A stretch of 64,000 bases of DNA from Pseudomonas protegens (lineage in GTDB: Bacteria; Pseudomonadota; Gammaproteobacteria; Pseudomonadales; Pseudomonadaceae): contig NZ_CP031396.1 of the NCBI RefSeq assembly GCF_003363755.1, positions 5,116,501-5,180,500 of the forward strand. Direction: 5' to 3'. The notes under the pieces are model-generated. The model was not told where the DNA came from and searched no databases. It was given only the letters and a program-made list of their open reading frames with translations. The stretch's first letter is position 1, and the number at the start of each line of letters is the position of its first letter. Shown piece after piece: positions 26,446-34,827 of this stretch. Both the position numbers and the translations under genes were made by a program.

Positions 26446-28566
26446 TCAGTGGCTGTGATTGAGGCTGTCAAAGTTCTCGCCGCGCTCTACCAGCTGCACC
26501 AGCAAGGGTGAGGCTGTCCAGAACAGCGGATCTTCTTCGGCAAACTCGCGGATATCCGCCAGGACCTGGGGCAGGCCGTACTGGTCGGCGTACTTGAGCG
26601 GGCCCCCGCGATAGCGCGGAAAGCCGTAGCCGTGGATAAGGGTGATGTCCACGTCCAGGGGGCGCAGGGCGATGCCTTCATGCACCACGTTGGCGCCCTC
26701 GTTGATCATGGCCGCCATGTAGCGCCGCAGGATTTCCGCGTTGCTGAAGGCCCGGGGCGTGATGCCGACCCGGGCCCGCTCGGCGTCGATGATCGCCAGG
26801 ACTTCCGGGTCCTGGCTGGCGCTGCGCGGGCCCTGGGCATAGAGGTAGTAGCCGCGACCGGTTTTCTGCCCGAACCAGCCGCGCTCGCAGAGGCGGTCGG
26901 CGATCTGTACATAGCGGGCCCGGGGATCACGGCTGGCGGCCTTGCGCTGGCGGGTCGCCCAGCCGATGTCACCACCGGCCAGGTCCGCCACCTGGAAGGG
27001 GCCCATGGGGAAGCCGAAATCGCGCAGGACCTGGTCGATCTGATAGGGCGAGGCGCCGTCTTCCATCATGTAGTCAGCGGCCTGGCGATAGACCGCGAGG
27101 ATGCGATTGCCGATAAATCCATCACAGACGCCGGCGCGTACCGGCACCTTGCGCAACTGTTTCGCCAGCTCGAAGGCCGTGGCGACGACCTCCGTCGCGA
27201 CCTTGGCTGGCACCACGATCTCCAGCAACTTCATGATGTTGGCCGGGGAGAAGAAGTGCAGGCCGATCACGTCGGCAGGTCGCGAGACGCTCTGGGCGAT
27301 GGCGTTGATGTCCAGGTAGGAGGTGTTGCTGGCGAGTACGGCGCCGGCCTTGCACACGCGATCCAGTTCGGCGAATACCGCAAGCTTGGCCGCCATGTCC
27401 TCGAACACGGCTTCGATCACCAGATCGGCCTGGGCCAGATCCCGGTAGTCGGTGCTGGCGCGGAAACGGGCCAGGGTCGCGGCTTTGTCGGCCTGGGTCA
27501 GGCGACCTTTGTCGATCAGGGTGTCGTAGACCTTCTCGACATTGCTGCGGCCGCGATTCAGGGCGTCCTGGTCGCGTTCGATCATGGTCACTTCCAGCCC
27601 CGCGTCGAGGACCGTCACGGCGATGCCGGCGCCCATGGTGCCACCGCCCACCACCCCCACTCGGGCAATGGCCCGGGGGGCTGCCGCGCGGGTCTCGGGG
27701 GCCTTGAGCACTTCCCGTTCCGCAAAAAAAGCATGCACCAGCCCGGCACGCTGCGGGCTGTCGAGGCACTCCAGAAACAGTCGGCGTTCTTCGCGCAGGC
27801 CGTCTTCGAAGGATTGATCGAGGGCCGCCTCCACGGCCTGGATGATGTGCAGCGGCGACAGCAGGCCTCGGGATTTCTGCGTGGCCTGCTGGCGGGCGGC
27901 ATCTATCGCTTGGCGCTGGGCGGCTGGCTCGCTCAGGGCCTGAGCATCCCGGGTGCGTCGGACAGTGGCGCCCTGTGCCAGCAACTGGCGCATGTAGGCC
28001 AGGCCTTCGGCCAGGGCGTCATCGCTGTCCCCCAGACGGTCCACCAAACCCAGATCCAGGGCCTCCTTGGCGCTCAGATGGCGCCCGCTGAGCATCAGTT
28101 CCAGAGCCGCTTTGACACCGATCAGGCGTGGCAGCCGCTGGGTGCCGCCGGCCCCGGGAAGCAAGCCCAGCAACACCTCTGGCAGGCCGAGCCGGGCGCT
28201 GCCGGTGGCCAGGCGGTAATGGGCGGCGAGGGCGACTTCCAGGCCTCCTCCCAGGGCCACTCCCTGGATTGCCGCCAGCACCGGTTTGCTGCTGTCCTCG
28301 ATCCGCTTGACCACCTCCGGCAGCGCCGGCGCCTGGGGCGTCTTGCCGAATTCGCGAATGTCGGCGCCGCCACAGAAGTGTCGTCCTGCACCGACCAGCA
28401 GTATGGCTTCGACCGCCGGGTTGTCGTTGGCGCTGTCGATGGCCGCCAGCAGTCCGCGGCGGATCTCCACCCCCAGGGCGTTGACCGGCGGGTTGTTGAG
28501 GGTCAGCACCAGGATGTTTCCGTGTAATGCGCTTTCGACGATGGGCAGGGCTGTTTCGCAACTCAT
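26446..28566 (-). CDS. Bifunctional enoyl-CoA hydratase / 3-hydroxyacyl-CoA dehydrogenase, PimF-like
   Basis: A 706-residue FadB-type protein. The crotonase domain (about 1-190) carries the oxyanion segment [16 protein letters not shown] and the [20 protein letters not shown] catalytic loop. The dehydrogenase domain starts at [14 protein letters not shown] (about 305), with [16 protein letters not shown] carrying the catalytic His region. It supplies the middle steps of beta-oxidation. It heads the minus-strand operon and faces the GntR gene across 308 bases. Confidence 0.92.
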   Translation of the reverse strand: MSCETALPIVESALHGNILVLTLNNPPVNALGVEIRRGLLAAIDSANDNPAVEAILLVGAGRHFCGGADIREFGKTPQAPALPEVVKRIEDSSKPVLAAIQGVALGGGLEVALAAHYRLATGSARLGLPEVLLGLLPGAGGTQRLPRLIGVKAALELMLSGRHLSAKEALDLGLVDRLGDSDDALAEGLAYMRQLLAQGATVRRTRDAQALSEPAAQRQAIDAARQQATQKSRGLLSPLHIIQAVEAALDQSFEDGLREERRLFLECLDSPQRAGLVHAFFAEREVLKAPETRAAAPRAIARVGVVGGGTMGAGIAVTVLDAGLEVTMIERDQDALNRGRSNVEKVYDTLIDKGRLTQADKAATLARFRASTDYRDLAQADLVIEAVFEDMAAKLAVFAELDRVCKAGAVLASNTSYLDINAIAQSVSRPADVIGLHFFSPANIMKLLEIVVPAKVATEVVATAFELAKQLRKVPVRAGVCDGFIGNRILAVYRQAADYMMEDGASPYQIDQVLRDFGFPMGPFQVADLAGGDIGWATRQRKAASRDPRARYVQIADRLCERGWFGQKTGRGYYLYAQGPRSASQDPEVLAIIDAERARVGITPRAFSNAEILRRYMAAMINEGANVVHEGIALRPLDVDITLIHGYGFPRYRGGPLKYADQYGLPQVLADIREFAEEDPLFWTASPLLVQLVERGENFDSLNHSH

Positions 28567-28874
28567 TGCAGCAGTCTCCGGGGTGAAGGGCAGCGAGAGG
28601 TCGGTGGGCGCGGTATGGCGTTGAGGGTGACCAGCAGAACATCCCAGTCACGGATAGCTTTATTCCGCTATTTGAATCACTTGGCGAAAATAATCCTGTC
28701 ATCAATGAATAGTGTGGTCAATACGGAATATTGTTCCGCAGTGCGGAATTCATGAAATATTTTAGTGATGAATTTGCCCTTCATGACGGGCTGTGGATCA
28801 AATCCTGATATTTGACATATTTGATTTGTGATCACATATTGTCGAGCACAAGAACCACAACACAGGTAGATGCC
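28567..28874. promoter_or_regulatory. Divergent control region between catabolic operons
   Basis: This AT-rich 308-base spacer must hold promoters for both the FadB-type operon and the GntR operon. Two clear dyads occur: TTCCGC-AGT-GCGGAA at 28734-28748 and the 10-base palindrome TGTGATCACA at 28827-28836. Related GGAATA/TTCC pieces flank the first. They are candidate sites for the GntR or IclR regulators. No gene is visible. Confidence 0.55.
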
Positions 28875-29606
28875 ATGTCTGAAGGTCCTATATCCCAAGG
28901 CCCAATCCCCCTTCCCACGTTGCGTCAGGTTTCTCGCGATACCTTGCAGGAGCAGGTGTACCGGCAGATTCGCGAAGCCTTGATGAGTGGGCGTTTTCAG
29001 CCCGGCCAGAAGTTGACCATTCGTGGCCTGGCCGAAGCCCTGGGTTCCAGCCCCATGCCGGTGCGCGAAGCGCTGCAGCGCCTGAGCGCGGAAAATGCCT
29101 TTGAGGTCACGGAAACTTCCCGCCTGCGAGTGCGAATGATGACGCTGGAGCGTCTGCGGGAGATCCGTGATGCACGGGTGGCCCTGGAAGGGCTGCTGGC
29201 GGAAAAGGCCCTGCAGCATCTGCAAGAGGGCGATCTGCAGGAGATCACCGATCTGTGCCGGCAGATGCAGAAGGCTGCCGATGAGGTGGATGTGTCCCGT
29301 TACCTATGGACCAACTTCGCCTTTCACCGACGTATCTATGCCGTGGCCCGAGCCGAGCTGACCATGGCCGCGGTGGAGAACTTCTGGCTGCACATGGGGC
29401 CGTGTTTTGCCCTGGTGGCGCCGGACCAGGCCCACCTGCAACGTTCCATGGAAGCCCACAATCGCATCGTCGAAGCCCTGGCCACCGGCGATGGTCCGGG
29501 AGTGCGAGCGGCCGTCACCGACGACATCATGCAAGCGGCAGACTCCCTGGGCCGGCTGTTGGCCAAGAAGCCTGGTGCGGCGGCGCTCAAAGGAGGTCGG
29601 GCATGA
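28875..29606 (+). CDS. GntR-family regulator, FCD subfamily
   Basis: A 243-residue regulator. The winged helix (about 20-85) contains YRQIREALMSGRFQPGQKL and the recognition helix MPVREALQRLSAE. The C-terminal FCD helical domain has the metal-binding pattern DARVALEGLLAEKAL, NFAFHRRIY and MEAHNRIVEAL. The start MSEGPISQG is preceded by AGGTAG. It overlaps the SDR gene by four bases (ATGA), so it sits in the same transcript and may respond to its substrate. Confidence 0.9.
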   Translation: MSEGPISQGPIPLPTLRQVSRDTLQEQVYRQIREALMSGRFQPGQKLTIRGLAEALGSSPMPVREALQRLSAENAFEVTETSRLRVRMMTLERLREIRDARVALEGLLAEKALQHLQEGDLQEITDLCRQMQKAADEVDVSRYLWTNFAFHRRIYAVARAELTMAAVENFWLHMGPCFALVAPDQAHLQRSMEAHNRIVEALATGDGPGVRAAVTDDIMQAADSLGRLLAKKPGAAALKGGRA

Positions 29607-30391
29607 GCATCTTGCAGCGTTTACAGCCTTACCCAGGCTTGCGGGTGATGATTTCCGGCGGCGCGGCGGGCATCGGTGAAGTGCTGGCCAGGGCCTATCT
29701 CGAAGCTGGCGCCCAGGTGCACGTCTGCGATGTCAGTGAGGCGGCCCTGGCGGCGTTCCGGGATCGCTACCCCGAGGCGCTGGCGACCCGCACCGATGTC
29801 GCTGATCCGGCACAGATCCAAGCGCTGTTCGAGCTTCAGGTGGAGCGCTTCGGCGGGCTTGATGTGCTGGTCAACAACGCTGGTATTGCCGGGCCCACGG
29901 CCGGCATCGATGCCGTCAGCGACGCCGACTGGCAGCGCACCATCGATATCAACCTGACCGCGCAGTACCGTTTTGCCCACCACGCAGTGCCGTTGCTCAA
30001 GGTTTCGGACAACGCCCATCTGCTGCACATCGCCTCGGTGGCCGGGCGCCTGGGATATGCCTGGCGTACGCCGTATGCGGCCACCAAGTGGGCCATTGTC
30101 GGGTTGATGAAGTCTCTGGCGGCCGAGCTTGGGGCCAGCGATATCCGGGTCAATGCGCTGTTGCCGGGGATAGTCCAGGGCCCGCGCATGGACGCGGTGA
30201 TTCAGGCCCGGGCCGAACAGACCGGGGTGCCTGTGGCCGAAATGCGCCAGGAGTACCTGAACAAGATCTCCCTCAAGCGCATGGTCAGCGCCGAGGACGT
30301 GGCCGCCATGGCGCTGTTTCTCTGCTCGCCGGCGGCTCGCAATATCACCGGCCAGGCGATCAGCGTCGACGGTAACGTCGAGTACCTCTAG
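29603..30391 (+). CDS. Short-chain dehydrogenase/reductase
   Basis: A 262-residue classical SDR. The cofactor motif is ISGGAAGIGEVLAR, followed by the NNAG motif, the catalytic serine in LLHIASVAG and YAATK with Tyr near residue 154. D45 after the second strand (HVCDVS) favours NAD(H). AGGAGG precedes the ATG, which overlaps gntR. Beside a BKACE enzyme it may oxidise a beta-hydroxy acid to the beta-keto acid that enzyme cleaves; this is inference. Confidence 0.88.
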   Translation: MSILQRLQPYPGLRVMISGGAAGIGEVLARAYLEAGAQVHVCDVSEAALAAFRDRYPEALATRTDVADPAQIQALFELQVERFGGLDVLVNNAGIAGPTAGIDAVSDADWQRTIDINLTAQYRFAHHAVPLLKVSDNAHLLHIASVAGRLGYAWRTPYAATKWAIVGLMKSLAAELGASDIRVNALLPGIVQGPRMDAVIQARAEQTGVPVAEMRQEYLNKISLKRMVSAEDVAAMALFLCSPAARNITGQAISVDGNVEYL

Positions 30392-30490
30392 CCGCGCCCG
30401 CGATCCGCACCGCTGAAGGTCGTCAGCGGTGAATTCCATCAGCGACACCCAGGGATTTTTTTCATCAAGAATAAAAGTCGGAGTACCGTC

Positions 30491-31423
30491 ATGTCTGGAA
30501 AAACGCCTGTCATCATCACTTGCGCTGTCACCGGGGCGATTCATACCCCGTCCATGTCGCCGCACCTGCCGATCACCGCCGCAGAAATCGCCGCCGAGGC
30601 CATCGCTGCGGCCCAAGCCGGTGCGGCCATCGTGCACCTGCATGCCCGAGACCCGGAGGACGGGCGGCCGAGCCAGGACCCCGAGCTGTTCCGGCGCTTC
30701 CTGCCGCAGATCAAGGAGTCCTGCGACGTGGTGATCAACCTCACCACCGGTGGCGCCCCCACCATGGGCGTCGAGGAGCGCCTGCAGCCGGTGCTGGAGT
30801 TCAAGCCGGAGCTGGCCTCGCTGAACATGGGCTCGATGAACTTCGGTCTGTACGAAATGCTCAACCGCTTCACCGAGTTCAAGCACGACTGGGAGCGGCC
30901 GTACCTGGAGGAGAGCGACGACCGGATCTTCCGCAATACCTTCCGCGATATCGCCCATATCCTCAGCGCCTGTGCCGAGAATCGCACCCGCTTCGAGATT
31001 GAGTGCTACGACATCGGCCACCTGTATACCGCGGCGCATTTCCTTGAGCGCGGCCTGCTCAAGGCGCCGCTGTTCATCCAGTCGGTGTTCGGCCTGCGGG
31101 GCGGCATCGGTGGTCATCCCGAGGATCTGGCGCACATGCGCCGTACTGCCGACCGGCTGTTTGGCGATGCCTATCACTGGTCGATCCTCGGCGCCGGGCG
31201 CAATCAGATTCCCCTGGCCACCATGGGCCTGGCCATGGGCAGCCATGCCCGGGTCGGCCTGGAGGACTCGCTGTGGGATGGCCCCGGCAAACTGGCGGCC
31301 AGCAACGCCGATCAGGTGCGGCGCATTCGCACGGTCATCGAAGCCCTGGGCGGTCGTGTGGCGACCCCGGATGAAGCCCGGGCCCTGCTCGGGCTCAAGG
31401 GGCGTGAGCACGTCGCGTTCTGA
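30491..31423 (+). CDS. BKACE-family beta-keto acid cleavage enzyme
   Basis: A 310-residue TIM-barrel protein of the family once called DUF849 and 3-keto-5-aminohexanoate cleavage enzyme. Members react a beta-keto acid with acetyl-CoA to give acetoacetate and a new CoA ester. The zinc ligands are the two histidines of HLHARD; the third histidine and active glutamate lie in FEIECYDIGHL. VINLTTGG and GLRGGIGGHPEDL are typical. The family is large with varied substrates such as dehydrocarnitine, so none is claimed here. Confidence 0.88.
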   Translation: MSGKTPVIITCAVTGAIHTPSMSPHLPITAAEIAAEAIAAAQAGAAIVHLHARDPEDGRPSQDPELFRRFLPQIKESCDVVINLTTGGAPTMGVEERLQPVLEFKPELASLNMGSMNFGLYEMLNRFTEFKHDWERPYLEESDDRIFRNTFRDIAHILSACAENRTRFEIECYDIGHLYTAAHFLERGLLKAPLFIQSVFGLRGGIGGHPEDLAHMRRTADRLFGDAYHWSILGAGRNQIPLATMGLAMGSHARVGLEDSLWDGPGKLAASNADQVRRIRTVIEALGGRVATPDEARALLGLKGREHVAF

Positions 31424-31502
31424 CCCTTGAAGGTCCGTGTCAGCGGCCCTGGCTCCAGGCCCGCTGACGATCCCGCATAACAACTACAAAGGGATATGCC
31501 CC

Positions 31503-32852
31503 ATGAACACTGCAACCACAGCAGCGCCCCGGGACCCGCAACAGCTGACCCGCCTGATGTTTCTCAAACTCATGCCGCTGTTGATCGCGGCCTATGTCCT
31601 GAGCTTTCTCGACCGCACCAACATCGCCCTGGCCAAGCACCAACTGGATGTGGACCTGGGTATTTCCGCTGCCGCCTATGGCCTGGGTGCCGGGTTGTTC
31701 TTCCTCACCTATGCGCTGTCCGAGGTGCCCAGCAACCTGATCATGCACAAGGTCGGCGCACGCTTCTGGATTGCCCGGATCATGGTCACGTGGGGGCTGA
31801 TCTCCGCCGCCATGGCCTTCGTCCAGGGCGAGACCTCCTTCTATGTACTGCGCCTGCTGCTGGGCATCGCCGAAGCCGGCCTGTTTCCCGGGGTCATGCT
31901 GTACCTGACCTACTGGTTCGACCGCCGGCAACGGGCCCGGGCTACCGGCTATTTCCTGCTGGGGGTGTGCCTGGCCAATATCATCGGCGGTCCGCTGGGC
32001 GCCGCGCTGATGAAGATGGACGGCTTGCTGGGCTGGCATGGCTGGCAGTGGATGTTCCTGCTCGAAGGGCTGCCGGCGGTGTTCTTCGCCTGGGTGGTCT
32101 GGCGGCGCCTGCCGGACCGTCCAAGCCGCGCGCCCTGGTTGAGCGCCGAGGAGGCCCGGGGCATCGAGCAGCGCCTGGCCGACGAAGCCGATGAGGGGGC
32201 AGGGCAGGGCGGGCATTCGTTCCGGCAGTGCTTTACGCCGCAGATCCTGCTGGCGATCTTTGTCTACTTCTGCCACCAGATCACCATCTACACCGTGATC
32301 TTTTTCCTCCCCAGCATCATCGGCAAGTACGGCAGTCTGAGCCTGATGAGCGTCGGCCTGCTGACCTCCTTGCCGTGGATCGTCGCGGCGCTGGGGGCGA
32401 TCAGCCTGCCACGGCTGGCCACCAGCGCGCAGCGGGCACGGCGACTGCTGGTCTGCGGCTTGCTGACGATGGCGGCCGGGCTGCTGATTGCGGCCTTTTC
32501 GGGGCCGGTGTTCAGCCTGCTGGGGTTCTGTGTGGCGGCGCTGATGTTCTTTGTGGTGCAGTCGATCATCTTCCTGTACCCGGCGTCACGGCTCAAAGGT
32601 GCGGCCCTGGCGGGAGGCCTGGGCTTTGTGAACTCCTGCGGACTGTTGGGCGGTTTTGTCGGCCCCTCGGTGATGGGGGCGATCGAAATGAGCACCGGCG
32701 ATGCCATGAATGGCCTCAAGGCCATTGCCCTGGTGCTGTTGGTGGCGGCGCTGGCGGCCTTGCGCTTGCGTCAGGGCCAGGAAGACCCGCGTCCGGTGCG
32801 CCCCATGACCGCAGTTGCGCACCCTGTTTCGGGGCGCTCAAACGCGTTGTGA
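31503..32852 (+). CDS. MFS transporter, anion:cation symporter type
   Basis: A 449-residue major-facilitator protein with twelve predicted helices. The first-helix motif SFLDRTNIALAK, then KVGARFWIARIMVTWGL and GIAEAGLFPGVMLYLTYWF, mark the ACS (tartrate/phthalate) family, which imports organic acids. It is the last gene of the GntR-SDR-BKACE transcript, 79 bases after BKACE, and ends before a strong terminator. It probably imports the acid that the cluster degrades. Confidence 0.9.
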   Translation: MNTATTAAPRDPQQLTRLMFLKLMPLLIAAYVLSFLDRTNIALAKHQLDVDLGISAAAYGLGAGLFFLTYALSEVPSNLIMHKVGARFWIARIMVTWGLISAAMAFVQGETSFYVLRLLLGIAEAGLFPGVMLYLTYWFDRRQRARATGYFLLGVCLANIIGGPLGAALMKMDGLLGWHGWQWMFLLEGLPAVFFAWVVWRRLPDRPSRAPWLSAEEARGIEQRLADEADEGAGQGGHSFRQCFTPQILLAIFVYFCHQITIYTVIFFLPSIIGKYGSLSLMSVGLLTSLPWIVAALGAISLPRLATSAQRARRLLVCGLLTMAAGLLIAAFSGPVFSLLGFCVAALMFFVVQSIIFLYPASRLKGAALAGGLGFVNSCGLLGGFVGPSVMGAIEMSTGDAMNGLKAIALVLLVAALAALRLRQGQEDPRPVRPMTAVAHPVSGRSNAL

Positions 32853-32891
32853 GCGCTTGCAGCACAGGCTGCGTTGTCGAGAACTCTGGCC

Positions 32892-32922
32892 AAACGCCCG
32901 GTGCTATGCACCGGGCGTTTTT
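32892..32922 (+). terminator. Intrinsic terminator after the MFS gene
   Basis: AAACGCCCGGTGC and GCACCGGGCGTTT form a 13-base stem with a 3-base loop and a following TT-CG run. It isolates the catabolic operon from the fimbrial locus. Confidence 0.95.
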
Positions 32923-33395
32923 CGTTGGGCGGACGTTCGGGGCTTGCCCAGCACTTAGGTCCGGAAGCGGCCGACCGTCACTTGATCAGTTGGTTACAGC
33001 GCTGAATCTCTGTCGTATATCGCGTGTTTGCAGTCTATGGGGCTCTATATAAGAAGTGTCTTATTTATTGGCTGTTTTTAGTGTGTTTAGTGTTTTTAAG
33101 TAGTACAAGTTTCCGAGAAAAATCTTGTTCATTTAGAGAGTGCTCCTTGTTACATGAAGATTGGTCGTTATTCTAAAAGAAGAGGGCAGTCGGTATCGTA
33201 ATGTCCGCTCCGGATGGAATGCAGAAGCTTGTTGTCAGTATGCATTTTATTATGGGCGAGAGCGGTTGATCGAGGTTGTTGTGGTGTTCAACTCATGTCT
33301 CGTTGGCTCGAAGTTCAGCAAGGCTGTACGTCTCGGGAGGGCGAAGTTGTTTTGAATACTGTGCTCTTAGACGGTTTTTAATAATAGGGAATCAG
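32923..33395 (+). promoter_or_regulatory. Long AT-rich leader of the fimbrial operon
   Basis: This 473-base region is visibly richer in A+T than its flanks and holds no convincing gene. It contains the dyad ATAAGA-AGTG-TCTTAT (33049-33064), a direct repeat TTTAGTGT (33077 and 33086) and a possible sigma-70 promoter, TTGTTA-N16-TATTCT (33147-33174), which would leave a leader of over 210 bases. The pilin start is preceded by AATAATAGGGAA, close to the Hfq/Crc motif. Confidence 0.45.
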
Positions 33396-33977
33396 ATGAA
33401 ACTTAAATCTTTTGCATCCATGGCGACCTCCGGGTTGCTGCTTGCGGCACTGACTCCGGCATTGAGCTACGCAGAAACCGGTGTCAACTCCGGCAACGTG
33501 AAGTTCGAAGGCCTGATCTCCAGTGTCAGTTGCAAGGTTCAGGTCGATGCCAACGAATCCGGAGCGAACACCGGCACGGTCAAGTTCGGCAACGTCCTGC
33601 CTTCGGTTTTCGCCGGTGGCATCGGCACGGCTTCCGAGTTCAAGGAATTCAACATCAACCTCAGTGGCGGCGGCTGCACCGACGGCTCCAAAGCCGCCGT
33701 CAGCTTCCACAAGGATGGTTTCATTGATAACGCCACCGGCAACCTGCGTCTGATCGACAGCGGTTCCGGTTCGGCCTCGGGCGTGCAGATCCAGATTCAC
33801 AACAACGGCGCCACGCCGGGGAAAATCGACCTGTCGGAAAACAACAATCAGCAGGTTGCCGAAGTTATCGGTAACAAGGCCGTGCTGAAGTTCAAGGCCT
33901 CTTATGTGGCGGTCAGCGACACAATCGTTGAAGGTCGTGCCGACTCCAATATCAACTTCGATGTGACGTACAACTGA
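33396..33977 (+). CDS. Chaperone-usher major pilin subunit, CupB1-like
   Basis: A 193-residue fimbrial subunit. A signal peptide ends at LSYA; the mature part has VKFEGLISSVSCKV with the first cysteine of the pilin disulfide, the second in GGGCTDGSK, and a C-terminal beta strand ending INFDVTYN with alternating hydrophobics and a penultimate tyrosine, as needed for donor-strand exchange. It leads an operon of chaperone, usher, second chaperone, secretion pair and adhesin. Named by position relative to cupB1 of P. aeruginosa. Confidence 0.88.
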   Translation: MKLKSFASMATSGLLLAALTPALSYAETGVNSGNVKFEGLISSVSCKVQVDANESGANTGTVKFGNVLPSVFAGGIGTASEFKEFNINLSGGGCTDGSKAAVSFHKDGFIDNATGNLRLIDSGSGSASGVQIQIHNNGATPGKIDLSENNNQQVAEVIGNKAVLKFKASYVAVSDTIVEGRADSNINFDVTYN

Positions 33978-33989
33978 CAGCTGTCAGTT
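33972..33989 (+). other. Perfect 18-base palindrome at the pilin stop codon
   Basis: AACTGACAG and CTGTCAGTT are adjoining perfect arms that include the pilin stop codon. In mRNA this could protect the abundant pilin message or reduce read-through to the chaperone gene, a common device in fimbrial operons. Function is inferred. Confidence 0.6.
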
Positions 33990-34005
33990 ACATAAGGAGT
34001 TGCTC

Positions 34006-34761
34006 ATGGCGCCGAAAGCGCATGTGTTTAAAACGTTCGTTATCGGCGCCCTCTTCCTGAGTTTGTTCTCTTCGGTAGTCAATGCGGAAATAGTTATTCA
34101 TGGCACTCGTGTGGTTTATCCGGCGAGTGCGCGTGATGTGACACTGAGAATGAATAACCCAGGCAGCATGCCGATATTGGTTCAGGCCTGGATTGATGAT
34201 GGTGATGCCAGTAAGGCGCCGGAAGAAATGAAAGTGCCCTTTCAACTTACACCGGCACTCAGTCGCCTGGAGCCCAATGCCGCGGCGGTACTGCGTATTG
34301 GTTATTCGAAAGAACCGTTGCCCGCTGATCGTGAGTCACTGTACTGGCTGAACATTCTGGAAGTTCCGCCCCAACAGAAACAGGATGAAAACCGATTGGC
34401 CTTTACCTTCCGTCATCGGATCAAGTTGTTCTTTCGTCCTGCGGACTTGAAGGTCGATGTCAACTCGGCGGTGGAAAAACTCAGTTGGAAGTTTGAGCCC
34501 GCGGGAGTGGCCAAAGACCAGGCCGCAGGTCCGGTCATCCAGGTATCCAATCCAACGCCTTACTACCTGTCTTTCAGCAAGGTCGAGGTGCAAGTGCAAG
34601 GACGCACCGTCGACCTGGGGACCGGGATGGTCGCGCCTTTTGGTCGGGAGTCCTTCGCCTGGCCGGCAAGCGCTGAAAGAGCGCCACGCAATGCGGCTGT
34701 GCGCTTTGAAGTGGTCAATGACTTCGGTGGCCGGGTGCCGCTTGAAAAGAACCTTCTCTAG
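34006..34761 (+). CDS. Periplasmic pilus chaperone, CupB2-like
   Basis: A 251-residue PapD-family chaperone with a signal peptide ending at VVNA. The mature protein begins EIVIHGTRVVYPASARDVTLRM, with the conserved YP and R of the subunit-binding cleft; the PLPADRESLYWLNILEVPP signature follows and RIKLFFRP ends domain one. AAGGAG lies six bases before the ATG at 34006. It should stabilise the pilin and deliver it to the usher. Confidence 0.93.
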   Translation: MAPKAHVFKTFVIGALFLSLFSSVVNAEIVIHGTRVVYPASARDVTLRMNNPGSMPILVQAWIDDGDASKAPEEMKVPFQLTPALSRLEPNAAAVLRIGYSKEPLPADRESLYWLNILEVPPQQKQDENRLAFTFRHRIKLFFRPADLKVDVNSAVEKLSWKFEPAGVAKDQAAGPVIQVSNPTPYYLSFSKVEVQVQGRTVDLGTGMVAPFGRESFAWPASAERAPRNAAVRFEVVNDFGGRVPLEKNLL

Positions 34762-34827
34762 TTGCCCTGTTAATTCAACTCCGCTCTTGGCCCTGGTTAT
34801 TGAACGCTGAGTGCATTGGTATCGATT

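Noticed and set aside
26632-28527. 631-codon frame opposite the FadB-type gene
   Set aside because: Antisense shadow without recognisable motifs.
33161-33355. 64-codon frame before the pilin gene
   Set aside because: Non-ATG start, no ribosome site and no recognisable features; treated as leader sequence.
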